In this document: piece by piece, positions 47,134 through 59,016 of the stretch
Layout of the letters: the number at the start of each line of letters is the position of its first letter
Position numbering within the stretch: position 1 is the first letter of the stretch
From: Tetrapyrgos nigripes
Taxonomy: Eukaryota; Basidiomycota; Agaricomycetes; Agaricales; Campanellaceae
Direction: 5' to 3'
Length of the DNA stretch: 64,000 nucleotides
NCBI GenBank assembly: GCA_013368315.1
Contig: JAACJM010000109.1
Location: 186,001-250,000, forward strand
Position numbers and translations under genes: made by a program
Notes under the pieces: model-generated
Told to the model about the DNA's origin: nothing
Seen by the model: only the letters and a program-made list of their open reading frames with translations
The model's database searches: none

Positions 47134-48025
47134 ACTGGGGTAATAAAGAGCCATCGCTTCATGTGGCAAGTTACGAGGCCTTTTCATACACTTAGTTTAT
47201 GAAAACATGTAGTGTCACCATACAGTAACATTTACTATTTGTAGAGCAAGTACCACTAGTCAGAATGGGCATGAGTCTGATATTTAGCAGCCTGATATTA
47301 TGCTAGACACTAAGTCTTAGTTGAGCAGAAGCCAAAATGATCACTAAGGTTATTAAATACAAAGTAGAAGAGGATACATTGAACAGCGAAACATTGAAAA
47401 ATGAATGGTAAGAATGGCTGCAACAACACTAAAAGAGCATGTATCACACATTGTTCTTGCTCTCAAGACCCAGTTTTACATATTCTTAACGCCAAAATCA
47501 GTTATTTAGTAGAGACCAGAGTGAAACGCAGAACGAATCACGTCAACTTCGAAGGCCTGTTGTGATTTAAGCTGAAAATTAAGTGTCAATGTTAGCCCTA
47601 TCCTAAGTCAAAGGAAGCATGCATCAGCAGCAGCATGTGATTTGGGCCCTGGAGTATCCTGTCCTTTCTAACCACATACAATCCATCCAGCGAACGGGCC
47701 TATACACACGTTACAGCTGTTGATGGGTGTTTGGTGTAATTTTTGGTGATGTTGGTGGTTAAGAGTGATAGCCTGAGGATATTTGTGCACTATGGTGGAC
47801 CTGTCGAGAATTTGACAGCCGTGCAGAATGGAGGAGGAGGAGGCATAGGTGGAAGTGGTGACGTGAGGATGTGGGCGCTCGCTGCTCAGCGCTCAGGGCT
47901 GAGTTCTAGACTGTTCTAGACTAATCATTCGGATGTCGGCTATTGTAGAGACCAGCAATAGAAATTTGCAGACATGGGGAAGTTGCAAAAGTCGACCCAA
48001 GTTAACTCAGCCTAAAGGCCTCGTA
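47134..48025 (-). mobile_element. SINE-like dispersed repeat, copy 2 (expanded)
   Basis: It begins ACTGGGGTAATAAAGAGCCA and TGGCAAGTTACGAGGCC, and ends AGTTAACTCAGCCTAAAGGC followed by CTCGTAA, the same ends in the same orientation as the copy at 13414-13684. The interior is about 600 bp longer and unrelated, so either another insertion lies within or the two ends come from separate copies. Confidence 0.45.
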
Positions 48026-49156
48026 ATTCATTCAACATGTATATAAGGACTGTAGATGTAGATATGTAGACAGAGAACCCCGCCCCCGTCTTCGGGTGAC
48101 AACAGAGTCCTTCGTAGATATCATAAAGAGTTTCAATTGAATTTCATTCTATCCATCTACCTTCGAGACCCCTCTTGAGAGTGTCTGATCTTCAACTTAT
48201 CAATACTTATCATTCGAGACCCCTTCGAACTTAAGGAGTCTTATAGAGTGTATTATTGATTTTCTATCTACTACACTCACGAGCCCTATCAATCACTGTC
48301 TTTATGTGATGCCCTCATTCCTATGCTACCAAATCCATCAGTTGGTACAAAGCACATCCGTAGGCCAATCTCACATCTGTCAATGATGCCATCTGACATG
48401 TTCTGGATGGAGGGCTCGTAGGAACAGGAGATTCCACAAATAGCGCTTATTCTGATTCTTTCATATCACCGGTGTTTCAGTCAGGTTCACTTTTCTCTCT
48501 TTAAATATAGTTGATATACTTGCATGTCAAACTACGATGATGATATGAACAGATCAATTTTCGTCGCTTCAGCAGATTATCGGTAGCATGTTCTACCAAC
48601 TCTGTCAGTGCGGGTCAGTACGCAATGTGCACCTCATCTCTCCTCTGCTGCCTCAGCTTCTCAACATGATGGAGGGACAAAATCTTTCCCTGTTCATTGT
48701 TCGTCAGTGCACGTGAGGGAGTCCAAGCAGATCTACATCGCGGGGTTGAGTGTTTTTGATCCTTCCGAGTTGTTAAGTATGTAGATGGGTGTTTCATGTA
48801 AGTATAGCATGAATTAAGATGGGGTTAATGGCGGGGAATATATATTTGCATGTTGAGTATCTCATCCTTCTTGATGAAATTTTGATCCTCCATGCCATCC
48901 TAACCCCTTGTATGTACCGCACTAGCATCAGTATCATGATTGCCTAAGAATAATAACTCACAGGTTTAGACCACGCCCAGTGAAGACGGCACCCAAGTGG
49001 GATTGTGAGTGGCTGAAACTTGCATCAAAGATTCAGAGAAGGATATAAGTGTAAGTGTTTGCACTGTTCGAGCACATTCTCTCTCCCCAGCAGCGTCAAT
49101 CCTCTCACCTTCCTTCCCACACCCGCCACATCCACTTAGGGTTATCGGTTTCCTGA
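48026..49156. other. Intergenic region
   Basis: A TATA-like TATATAAGG at about 48040 precedes AT-rich, direct-repeat-bearing sequence (TTCGAGACCCCT at about 48162 and 48213) that could be part of an LTR. No gene recognised. Confidence 0.3.
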
Positions 49157-50574
49157 ATGTCGTCTGGAAAAACACAAGAATCCTTTCCTCTCACCAGCGA
49201 TGACCTCCAAATTCTGAAGGGCTGGATGTTTTCGACAGCTATTGACTCATTGCTTTATGGTATCAACGCTACCCTTACATTTGCAGTATTTTTATGCTAT
49301 TTTGTAAGTTTTTTAGCTTCTTGTTTCGCTTGGTACATGGCACTGAGCAGGTTGTCTAACACATCCGCTTAACTCTGTTAGATTACAACAAAATCGCCCC
49401 TCCAAACCTCAACTCACACTTCTCTCACTTCTGGTCGTTATGCTCATGATCACCTCAGCATCTCTCATCCTTGAACTGGCTTTTATCATAATCCAAATCA
49501 CATTGAATGGATATAATATTGCCAACATTCGGTATGTCATACAGCAAGTTTTGCATATAGAAATTGCAAAACCGGTGATTGAGAGGTTAAATGTAAGTAT
49601 CTCAAGATGTTTTTATCATGATTATTGCTTTCATATCAACTGTCAAATCATGTTCGTTCAGTACGTGATTGGAGATGGCATTGTAGTCTGGAGAGCATGG
49701 ATTATGTTTCCTCGAGACTACACTGTTAAGTTTGTCCTCATCATTTGTACGTTAGCATCCCTTCGTGGGTATTTTAGAAAAAGAAATTATGGTTCAAAAA
49801 ATCAATTGATCATCCCAATTTTTGGATACTAGGCGGGACTTTTGCAGATAGTGGATTGGCTAGTGCAAGAGTGTTACATGGTGGACCTGCTGCTAATGGT
49901 CATGGAGCACAAACTAGTGCCTTAGTGATGTGTCTCCCATTGTTATTCACAAACACAACAGCTACGGCACTCATTGGATATAAAGCTTGGTATGATCCCG
50001 ATATTTTATACAAAATTATAAAGTTCTAACTTGAACACAATGAATATTACTGCAGGCACCATGGTCAAGATATAAGTAAAAATCTGAAGGACTGTGGCAA
50101 ACAGGTTTCCAAGGCTCATAAAATCTTGATATTGCTAGTTGAGTCTGGGATGCTTTATTGCGGACTTTGGGTGAGTAGTCTATACTACATTCTGTTCTCC
50201 ACAATAATGACAAATTGGCACCACTTTTCACTTGTTACAGATTGCCTATTTGGTAATTTCCTTGATGTCCAGTGGCGAACAAGCCGCCTCTTTTCAAACT
50301 TTTGCCAGTGCTATGCCGATTCTAGCAGTAAGTGCCCATTTATTTACTGCCAGAATTCTTTGCTAAAATTACAGTGGCCTCAAAGACAGTATACCCAGTC
50401 CTCATCATTTTGGTGGTAGCTTTTGAAAAGTCCAAGGAAGATATGACATCCACAAACGACATGTCGCTTTCTCAGTCCATCCAATTTGCTTCAGCCCAAG
50501 TTGCTGCATCCCAAACTTCGGAGAGCGAGGTCAAAAGTCAGACTCAGAGGCAGGTTGAGATATCTGTTCTGTAG
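49157..50574 (+). CDS. Agaricomycete seven-TM membrane protein of unknown function
   Basis: Starts SSGKTQESFPLTSDDLQI and runs through about six exons to TAG at 50574. Hydrophobic segments follow in series: SLLYGINATLTFAVFLCYF; LTLLSLLVVMLMITSASLIL; the family signature GDGIVVWRAWIMF with FVLIICTLAS; SALVMCLPLLFTNTTATALI; ILILLVESGMLYCGLWIAYL; and VYPVLIILVVAFE before a Ser/Gln-rich cytoplasmic tail. The D-x-I-V-x-W-R-A signature between TM3 and TM4 is characteristic of a large lineage-expanded Agaricomycete family with no assigned function. The splice between exon 1 (donor 49304) and exon 2 (acceptor 49381) is out of phase by one base as drawn, so a different acceptor or a small lesion is possible. 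A paralogue starts at 63358. Confidence 0.7.
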
Positions 50575-51344
50575 ATAGCTGGACACGTTCCCTCAAAGAT
50601 ATCTCTACTGTACCATTTCGACCAAAGGTTCAGCCTATGTTACGTGTTACCCATTGATTTTGCCAGGACCCAGTTCAGAGTAAGCTATTATGCGTTACAA
50701 ATTTCGTATTTCCATATCAAGAAGGCAGGCTGTCGGCCTGCCCGCCAGAGAGGATGTTATGTCTATGTACCTACTAGGAATACAACCAAAAAACTTCTTT
50801 TTGCCCTTTTTTTAGCCCGCCCACAAACCACCACTACTCAGTATGCGAACAGACAGACTCTGGTCTAGTGCATTGCTTGAGAAGAGAAAACTGGCCAAGA
50901 GCCAGGCTCCTACCCAGCCCTCATTCGTGAGGAGACTTGATTTCGAGGGAGAAGGGGAGGAAGCAGGGGATGGGAATATTTCTTAAGCAGACCAATCATA
51001 TTGTTAGATATCTTTTTGTCTCCTCACGACAGAGGGCTGGCATAACTGTCATGGCAACCTCGTTCCGGCATCAACCAAATAGTACGGAACCTAGAGCCAA
51101 ATACTCAGCGTAGTCATGTGGGGTTGTTGAAATATATACCTTCCATGTATAGTAACTATGATTCTATATGGAGTTATTATGGAACTTCTACATAGCTATA
51201 AGTATGCTAGTCCTCCAGGACATTCTCCAGACATTACTCTTATCTTCTACTATGTAGTGATATCTCTGTAGATAGCAATATGGCCAATGGCAATATCCTC
51301 TTAGTCTCTAGGTATGTCCATGGACAATGTAGTTATTAGTAATT
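50575..51344. other. Intergenic region
   Basis: Nothing recognised. Confidence 0.35.
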
Positions 51345-51880
51345 ACTGGGGTAAAAAGCCATCACTTCATGTGACAAGTTACGAGGCCCTTCATATACTG
51401 TATATCATACATTGTGATAGGTCTCACAGCAGTATGGATGTGCAAAGCCACATTTACCTTTTGTAGCAGTAGACCCTCAATACTACAACTGGATGCTTGA
51501 CATTGCTTGTAGACAGAATCTGGATTCTTGGAATAATTTTTGGTACTTATACTTTAGAATTGTCAGTCAGCCAAAGACTAAGGTCATGCCAAATTTAAGT
51601 GGTATAGCTACAGTGGCAGCCGTTGAAAATGCACTGTTCGAAAAAGGCAAAGTGTGCAAAGAGAAGAAAAAGACAAAGGACTCACAGACCAACAACTAAA
51701 AAGATCATTGTCAGTACAGAAAACACACCAAAAGAAAACATAAGTAGAGTGAGCAAAGGATGAAAGACAAGAAGACTTGCATTAAGAACAATGAATACAA
51801 GCGTCCTCTGTCTCCTCTACAACTCGTCGTCTTCTGTCCAACTTGTTCAAAGTGTCCTTGAGCAGGGGACTGGGAGCTGC
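51345..51880 (-). repeat. SINE-like dispersed repeat, copy 3, tail half
   Basis: Begins ACTGGGGTAAAAAGCCATCA and GTGACAAGTTACGAGGCCC. The matching head does not follow until 53777, with an hAT-like element at 51889-52700 and other sequence between, so the copy is interrupted or only its tail is here. How far the repeat extends past 51392 is unclear. Confidence 0.4.
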
Positions 51881-52708
51881 AATGGGATTAGGGAACAGTA
51901 CGGGTATCCTGCGGGTATCCTGCGGGTGAATTTTTCTGACCTGTCCCTGTACACACCAGTACCTGTACCCGTCTAGATGGGTTGAGGGTTTTGGACAGGT
52001 CAGACAGGTCATAGGCGTGACCTGCAGGATACATTGCTACAGAGAGTAGAAAGTTCTAAAGAATGAAATATTGGTACATTTACCATGTAGGTATCTTTTC
52101 ATGTGAGAACAGTTCAACTATTGACCGGGGAGTGACAAGAAAGATCAATATTTTTGGTGGATGAGGGGGTTGTTTTACTGCCCTCAATGAAGGAGATGTG
52201 GGCCACCACTCCGTGTGGCAATGACGAGGCCCAAAAGGAAAGGGAGTGAGTGGCAAGAAGCGCTAAATGAGCGCTGTCAACTGTTTGGTACAACAGTACT
52301 GACTTCTACTTATCATGGAAATTAGAAAGAAAATCTGGAGAAAATTGTATATCTAAATTGAATAGCTATACTCATATTATAAGGATAAGTTCGTAAAGGG
52401 CCTCGAAACATTGTTAGCTTGAGAAATGGCGAGCAGGTGTGAAGGGTGATGACATTTTGGAACAAGTGCATTACAGACCACGCGTTTTTGTGGCAAAAAC
52501 AGGTGACCAGTTACGGTGATCAAATGGCACTGGAAACCGGTACACCTATCAAGCACAGCCACACACAGGAGCGTCATGTTATAAGAATGAGAGAGACCCT
52601 AAATGGCCTCGTTACAGGTCGTGGGTTTGTGGCAGGATCAGAGACACTGATCCGTACCCCCCTAACCCGCCAATAACCCGCCTACCTGTGCTTTTCCCTA
52701 GATGGGAT
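51881..52708. mobile_element. hAT-like element (51889-52700) related to the one at 10107-10804
   Basis: The termini TAGGGAACAGTACGGG and, reverse complemented, TAGGGAAAAGCACAGG belong to the TAGGGAA-CACGGG family seen at 10107-10804, with the same ACGGGT/ACAGGT-rich subterminal sequence. Flanks AATGGGAT (51881-51888) and GATGGGAT (52701-52708) match at seven of eight positions, consistent with an aged 8-bp duplication. The interior (812 bp) has no transposase. Confidence 0.8.
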
Positions 52709-53580
52709 TGGGAAATGATGCTATCCAAAATGTGAGACTTGAGCATGTTGAGGTCATCCTGCGTGCATCAGATATTTTGATGTCCTACTACAAGATTGTA
52801 AGCAAAATACCGTGCATATATCAAGGAAACAGAAGACTCGCCTCATCCAGAAGACCATTGAAGCTAACAAAAACGCCTGGCTGGGAGAACAAAGACTGAC
52901 AGCAAGAAGTGGATATAGGCGGATATATGCACACCTATGAGTACCTAGCCGTGAGTTTACAAGGCTGTTAGGGGTCTGAGGTGCTATTAGGGATGTAAGA
53001 GACGGGCAAGAGGGAATAAAGAGTGTATATACACAGGCTCTGGTTCCATCTGTGCACCCAATAGTTGCATTGTTCTTGTTATCCTCTTGAAGGCAGGTCG
53101 GGAGTTGAGTCTAGCCGCTCGCTGCGTAGATAATTAAAGAAAGCTAACAAAGATACATGCTTTATCACACAATGAGGAGGGGTAGAAAAAGGAAAAGGTT
53201 GGCGTTGTGGTTTGTGCCCAAAAAGACAGAGGTTGGATGAAGACAACGTACCATTTACTCCGATAACCGCCTTAACCCCTATTCCCACTACACGGCTATC
53301 CTCGTCTTTCATCCTGACGTCCCAAGTGGTGAATGACGAGCGCTGAAAACCAAAAAGGACGAAACTGGTGGTGCAAACGAATGGAAATCCATCCACGCGT
53401 TCGGACTCAAGGGTGGGAACTGAGCGAGTTGTTGAGCAAGTGAGGAATGAGAGCCAGGAATCCAGATGAGGAGTAGAAGGAGTAGGGAAGAAAAGGAGAG
53501 GTGGTGGTGGTGGTGGTGCAAGTCGAAGAAAGAAGACAACGCATCGCCCAACTGGTAGAGGGACCCAGGTAGGAGGAGGA
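52709..53580. other. Intergenic region
   Basis: A GGT trinucleotide run lies at about 53502-53517. No gene recognised. Confidence 0.35.
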
Positions 53581-53777
53581 ACGGGGGAGGAAGCAAGGCA
53601 CACCCTGACGCTGCCTTAATTACGCGGTCCGAGGAAGCTGTGAATGACATCATGTTGGTCTCATTTGCACATGAGCGCTTGACAAGCGCCAAAAAAACAG
53701 GGGTGGGAGTTTAAACCCGTGGAAAAGATCTGGGAGGTCGCTACGACATAAATTAACTCAGCCTAAAGGCCTCGTAA
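53581..53777 (-). repeat. SINE-like dispersed repeat, head half
   Basis: From the shared GGGGGAGGAAGCAAGGCRCA block through AACCCGTGGAAAAGATCTGG to TTAACTCAGCCTAAAGGCCT and CGTAA at 53777. This part is closely similar to the copies at 13414-13684 and 62390-62757. It sits about 285 bp upstream of the RecQ start. Confidence 0.65.
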
Positions 53778-54061
53778 CATGCTCTTTATCTAGTATAAAA
53801 GCTCTCTGTAAAGTCGTAGTTACTACAGAACAATATCCAGTTCTATCTGCTCTACAAGCAACTTGTATCTAAGCTCTACTAGCTTTCTACTCAGCACTCT
53901 ATTTGGTGAGCTCTATTGATTGGTCACCCTACACTGAATATTTGCTGCTTCATTAGGGGTACGCGACGTGTCGTCGTTGACAGTCTTCCATCCCGACGTT
54001 CCTGTCGCGTTAGTGCTCCCTATAGATGTCTAATGTACTCTAAACTTCCCTCTACACTAAT
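53778..54061 (+). promoter_or_regulatory. Promoter region of the RecQ-like gene
   Basis: A TATA-like TAGTATAAAAGCTC at about 53793 is followed by a pyrimidine-rich leader up to the ATG at 54062. The call rests on position only. Confidence 0.4.
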
Positions 54062-56604
54062 ATGTCTGCTGTGCTTCCCAACCATTCTCGAAAAACACCA
54101 CTTCCTGCTGGCTGGGATGTCAAGAAAATCCGAAAACTCGTTGAGGAAAAGACTGGCAAGAAACTGTGTTGGTGGCAGATCAAGACTGCTCTCGCTATCT
54201 ATGATGGGAAAGATGTTGTGGGAGTTGCGCGGACAGGGGCTGGGAAAACTATGTCATTCTGGATTGCTTTAATGATGTCTCGAGCAGAAGGTTGTGATGA
54301 TGTCACAGTCGTTGTGACTCCACTCAATTTGTTGGGGAAGCAGAATGCTATTCAGCTGAATGATGGCTCCTTCCTCTCTGCTATTGCAGTGAGCAAAGAA
54401 AACTCCAATGCTCAGACTTACAAAGTGCGTAATTCTGTTTACTATCTTATTCTTCAGTTTCTAACTCTATTATGCGCAGGACATCGCTTCCGCTAAATAT
54501 AATGTCGTAGTCAGTAGCCCTGAGCTACTGAATGAAGATTTATGCCAGACACTCATCAAGAATCCCAAGTTTGCTGCAAAGATCATGTACTTTGTCTTTG
54601 ACAAAGCACATTGCATCAGTCAGTGGGGCAAGACTTTTCGGGACCAGTACCTTTATGTAGGCATCATCCGACATCTCCTCCCATGTACTGCAAAGACCAT
54701 TCCCTTCCATATTGCGTCTGCAACCCTTCCCAAGACAATACTTGACGACGTCGTGGATCTGCTGCTCTTGCGGCCCAAGAGTATGGAGCATGTCACCATG
54801 TCAAATGACCGTCCGAATGTCGATGTCGTTGTTCGTCAAATGGAGCATCCTACCGACATATCAAGATCTCTCCTTCTTAATACCACCTGATTTCAAGGAC
54901 GGTGATCCGCCGCTGCTGAAGTTTGTTGTCTTCCTGGACAATACTCGACATGCTGAAGACGCTGTCAAGGCTCTCCGAGAGCTTCTTCCATCCTGTCATC
55001 ACGATAAAATTCATTATTTTCACGCCACCATGACGAGTATGTATCGAGATGAGAACTTGGAGGCTTTTCAGAAAGGAGAAGTCTGGGGTTTGGTGGTAAC
55101 AGACACGTTTGGAATGGTATGATCATCTTTGCTTTCACTCTACTTGCAGGTTTTTTTACTCGTGTCTAATTATTCATTTTTAGGGTATTGATCTACCGGA
55201 TATCCAGATCGTCGTTCAGTATTGCGCCACTTGTGACTTCAACATGCTTTGGCAACGGTTTGGACGTGCTGGCCATGGTCCCGACTCATCTGCAATAGCA
55301 GTCTTTCTTGTCGAAAAGACTTTTTTTGACGCCGACCGCCTGAAGAAGCAAGATAATCGCATGAAGAAGACAAAGGCAGCTACCTCCACTGAGACTAAAG
55401 AGAACACGGGGCCTTTTTCAAGTTCTAAACGGAAGGCTAAGGCGCAGGGTGGCTCACTGCCTAAACGGTGGCGCGTCCACAACGCCAGCAATCTTGAAAT
55501 ACCCAGTCCAGATCAAGCTGCCGATTTGACTCCATCTACGATGCCAATTGTTCCTGCTTCTGTTGGGGACTATGCACAGACTGATGAGTCCCGTCATCTC
55601 ATGTACCAGGCCAAACTCGCAACCGGTGCTAGGACTCGAAGATCCAAAGGTAAACAAGACGAACCCATTCCCATAGGATCTGCTCTCGACGAGTTCATCA
55701 ATGCTCCTACTCGTGGAATTTCCTGTCGTCGTCATGTTGTGACTCTCTATTACTCCAATGACAGAGTTAGTGAGTATCTATCATTCAAAGGTTTTTTTGT
55801 TAGCTGTATCATGTTAACCTGACTCATTTTTAGACAACAATTATCATCTTCTCTGCGACGAGCACAATCCTGCAGGTTGTGCACGATGTAGGCCAAAAAA
55901 CCCTGAGTGTTGCTGTGACCTATGCAGTCCGAATGCGTTTAGTGAAATTCCGGCAGTCTCTCCTGCTTGTTCTACTCATGGAACGGGTAAGATTCGGGTT
56001 TCCAAGTACGAGCTGAACGAAGCTCATGCGACTCTTCGCAGCGCGCTGGAAGAGTGGCGCCTACAAGTTGCTCCTCAAGCACTTGGTAGTTTATTCTCTC
56101 ATTGGGGTACACAATTATTTTTGTCAAATCAGATGCTTGATCGGATTGTTGACTGTGCAGCGTCGAAGAAACTGACCTCGTTGAGTGCCTTGCGCATAGA
56201 GATCCAGTAGAGAGCTGAGTACCTGCGGGAATACAGTCAAAAGATTCTCGACATTGTTGAAGAGCATTTCCTGTCAACGGTGGTTCCTGCTACAAAATCC
56301 CAGGAAACTTGCAGTGGCTGTGGTCAAAAGGGACATAGAAGTACGTCTCATTTTGTTGTTGTTGAATATATATACCCTCTGTGTAGAAAATAACAAACGA
56401 TGCCCTGCTCGCTTGCAAGTGAATGTACCCAGCACTCCATCTGGTTCTCGTTTACCCCTGACACCTTTACATGCTACACCCTTTTCCAGTACTTCCACTC
56501 CCTCTCGTCTATCGCTGACACCCTTACATGCTACGCTCCTATGTTCCGAGCCCGTAACTGCCACTCCTTCTAATTTAGACACTCTGAATAGACATAATCC
56601 TTAA
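54062..56604 (+). pseudogene. RecQ-like DNA helicase with Walker B mutation, frameshift and nonsense codon
   Basis: RecQ enzymes are 3'-5' DNA helicases. Here: WWQIKTALAIYDGKD (Q-motif region), VARTGAGKT (Walker A), VVTPLNLL (motif Ia), VVSSPELLN (Ib), VFDKAHCISQWG (motif II, normally DEAHCISQWG), HIASATLP (III), FVVFLDNTRHAED (IV), IHYFHATM, GLVVTDTFGMGIDLPDIQIV (V) and RFGRAGHG (VI). The Walker B Glu is Lys, which should abolish ATP hydrolysis. The frame shifts near 54860-54880, and TAG at 56208-56210 interrupts the C-terminal part. After motif VI come a basic linker and a Cys-rich cluster (CARCRPKNPECCCDLCSP) like that of Agaricomycete RecQ paralogues, then a zinc-knuckle-like CSGCGQKGH. 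Introns near 54425-54479, 55117-55182, 55768-55831 and 56339-56392. A DUF6589 gene converges on it. Confidence 0.85.
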
Positions 56605-57228
56605 ACCTTTAGTACCTACAGCTACTTATGTACATACCTTCAAATTCTTTAGTATCTACAACCATACCTATGAATCATAAATCCTCTACATCTAGATCTC
56701 CAAACTCATCAACTTCCTCGTTCTCTAGTTCATCCTCCCACTCTTCTTCTACCTCTTTGCCCTCTTCTACGACTTCAGGTACTTTCACTCTTGATGCCAT
56801 ATCTATACCATCATTTAATTTGTCGGGAATGCTGTAGAGTGTTTTTCGTCCGGGAACAAAGTTGTTTGTGCGATGCTGTCAATATCTTGCTGCTAATGCC
56901 CGGAAAGCAGACAGGAGTTTTGGTCCAGAATGACGTGAGGTCCTCCTCCCCATCTTGAACATTTTCTGTGCTTGAATCCTTGTGTTTCTGAATACTCCAA
57001 TGAGAGGTGATTCCTTGAGAATCCGAGCCTTGGTATGATTAGAGAATTTCCCGCCATAGATGCGCTGGTCGTTGTAACAGATCAGACTGTTGAAAATATG
57101 TATGTAACATCAATCACTTTCAGATAAAGGTTATTGTGTTCAATCCACCAATCGACACCTCTAAACCTACCCTTCTTGGCAGTGGGATTGACCAAGATAT
57201 GCATACAGATAGCTCTCCTGCAAATGAT
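56605..57228. other. Space between the convergent RecQ and DUF6589 genes
   Basis: A Ser/Thr-rich frame (56628-56837, STSRSPNSSTSSFSSSSSHS) follows the helicase stop and may be a frame-shifted extension of its tail. Otherwise nothing. Confidence 0.35.
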
Positions 57229-59016
57229 TTAGTTGCCAAAAAAAAGGATAGCTAATGATATGTACGCAAGTCCTTTCGGTAAGTGGAAATGTACTTCTCG
57301 AAGATATTTCCGCAAGGCAGTGGAGTATTTATGCTTGCCTGAGGCCTGGAAGATGAAAGCCCAAGGCATGAAGCATGTCTCCACTCGGCCGATATCACCT
57401 TCATTCATTGCATAGGAGAGTTCTTCGTAAAGAAGAAATATTTGATGTCGTAGTAAAAGGTTCTCCTGCACTTCGTCCCTCTGGTCCTGGTGCTTTTTCC
57501 GAATGTCGTTAAAGGTGCTATCAGCAACATATGCCTTGGTGATGCGTGCAGACCATGCTTTCAGCTGATCCCATGTCGGTTTGGACTCTGCAAAATCATC
57601 AAGAGAAGTCCAGTTTGAGTTGGATTTTGCTGCCTCCAATTCCCAACAGTTCAGTCGCATTGCAATCCCACTCTGCTGAATCACTTCGTGCATCCTTCGA
57701 AATCCAGGTTTGGACGAGATCTTTGCGGTCTCTCGTGGTCATAGAACCCTGATATCAGCCATGAGACTGTGATCATCAGATTCGTTTCGAGATTTCAATG
57801 GTTCGATTAATATGCGCCAGAGGGCATCGGCACATGCCATCTTGACATGGAAAAGTCCAATGACATAAACAAGATTCTGCAGGCGCCGCCACCGTGTCTT
57901 CTCCTCTGATCATGATCTCTGCAAGCTGTCTACCCTCTCGCCCACACCTAAATCCCCAAAGATAATTTGAACATGATTTCCTACATTGACACGTCTCTTG
58001 TTGGCGGGATCAGCAACACCTTGGTCGTGCGGGTCACCAATATTTCCCTGTTTGGAGAGAAAATCCTCGATGACCTGTGCGTTCTCTGCAGGTGTAGCAC
58101 AGGCAGAATCAACCATATGTAGATGAACCTGCTTGGATTCAATGATGGGGATGGAATCAATTGATTCTGGTGGCTCCTTGTCGAGATTGGAGCGGAACTG
58201 GGAGAAATATACAGGTCCATGCTAGATAAGATCACGTAGAAAGACCCAAGCGTTAAAGCGCTCTCGACGTAAGAGTCCAGAGGGGTGATCAGGGGCTTCA
58301 GGGTGAAGACGAAGTAGGTCAAGGTCAGATACATGTTGGTGATTAGAGGTGACTTGTCCCATATCTCGTCAGCGCAGTTGAGATCCTGCAACGTCACATT
58401 GTGTTGAAATGGAAGCATAGTGCTGGAGGTTAAATGGATGAGGGTAGGCTGTGCGTTTTCGAGGGTGGATGCCTGTTTTAAATTGATGTCGACATTATCG
58501 TACCCATATGCATTAAGCAAGGTGCTTGCTGTTTCCTCGATCTGCTTCTTTGACTCGACACTCAGGCTATCAACAGCGTCATCTGTCGCAGATGACAATA
58601 TAGATAACCCAATGTGTGCCAGTAGCTCGACGACTGTATCCGGTGCATTACATGCATGTAAGAAAAGTCCGATCAGGCTTTGCAATGCATTGCAGCGCTG
58701 ATTGGTACTTTGAAGCATGATACTCATGCACATGACTTGTTTCTGAACAAATAATCAAGTTTATAATCATTATACTGCTGAGAGGCCAATAGAGAAAGTA
58801 CTTTACTTACAATAATGAGGGAAGATTTCCGGTTTTCCAATACTTGACTCTCTATTAACATTGGTGGGTCCACATCCTCCCATCCATCATTGTATATGTC
58901 CTTCGCCCCATGTCTTGTCCAGTACACTGATTCTTTGTCTTCCTCATTGCTAACATCTACCATTTCAACATCTTCTGAACCAACATCTTTTTTGCCAAAC
59001 TTTCGTTCACTTCGTT

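Noticed and set aside
48026..48300. Copia-type LTR
   Set aside because: It has a TATA-like word and LTR-like composition but no matching TG...CA ends, second copy or target duplication in the window.
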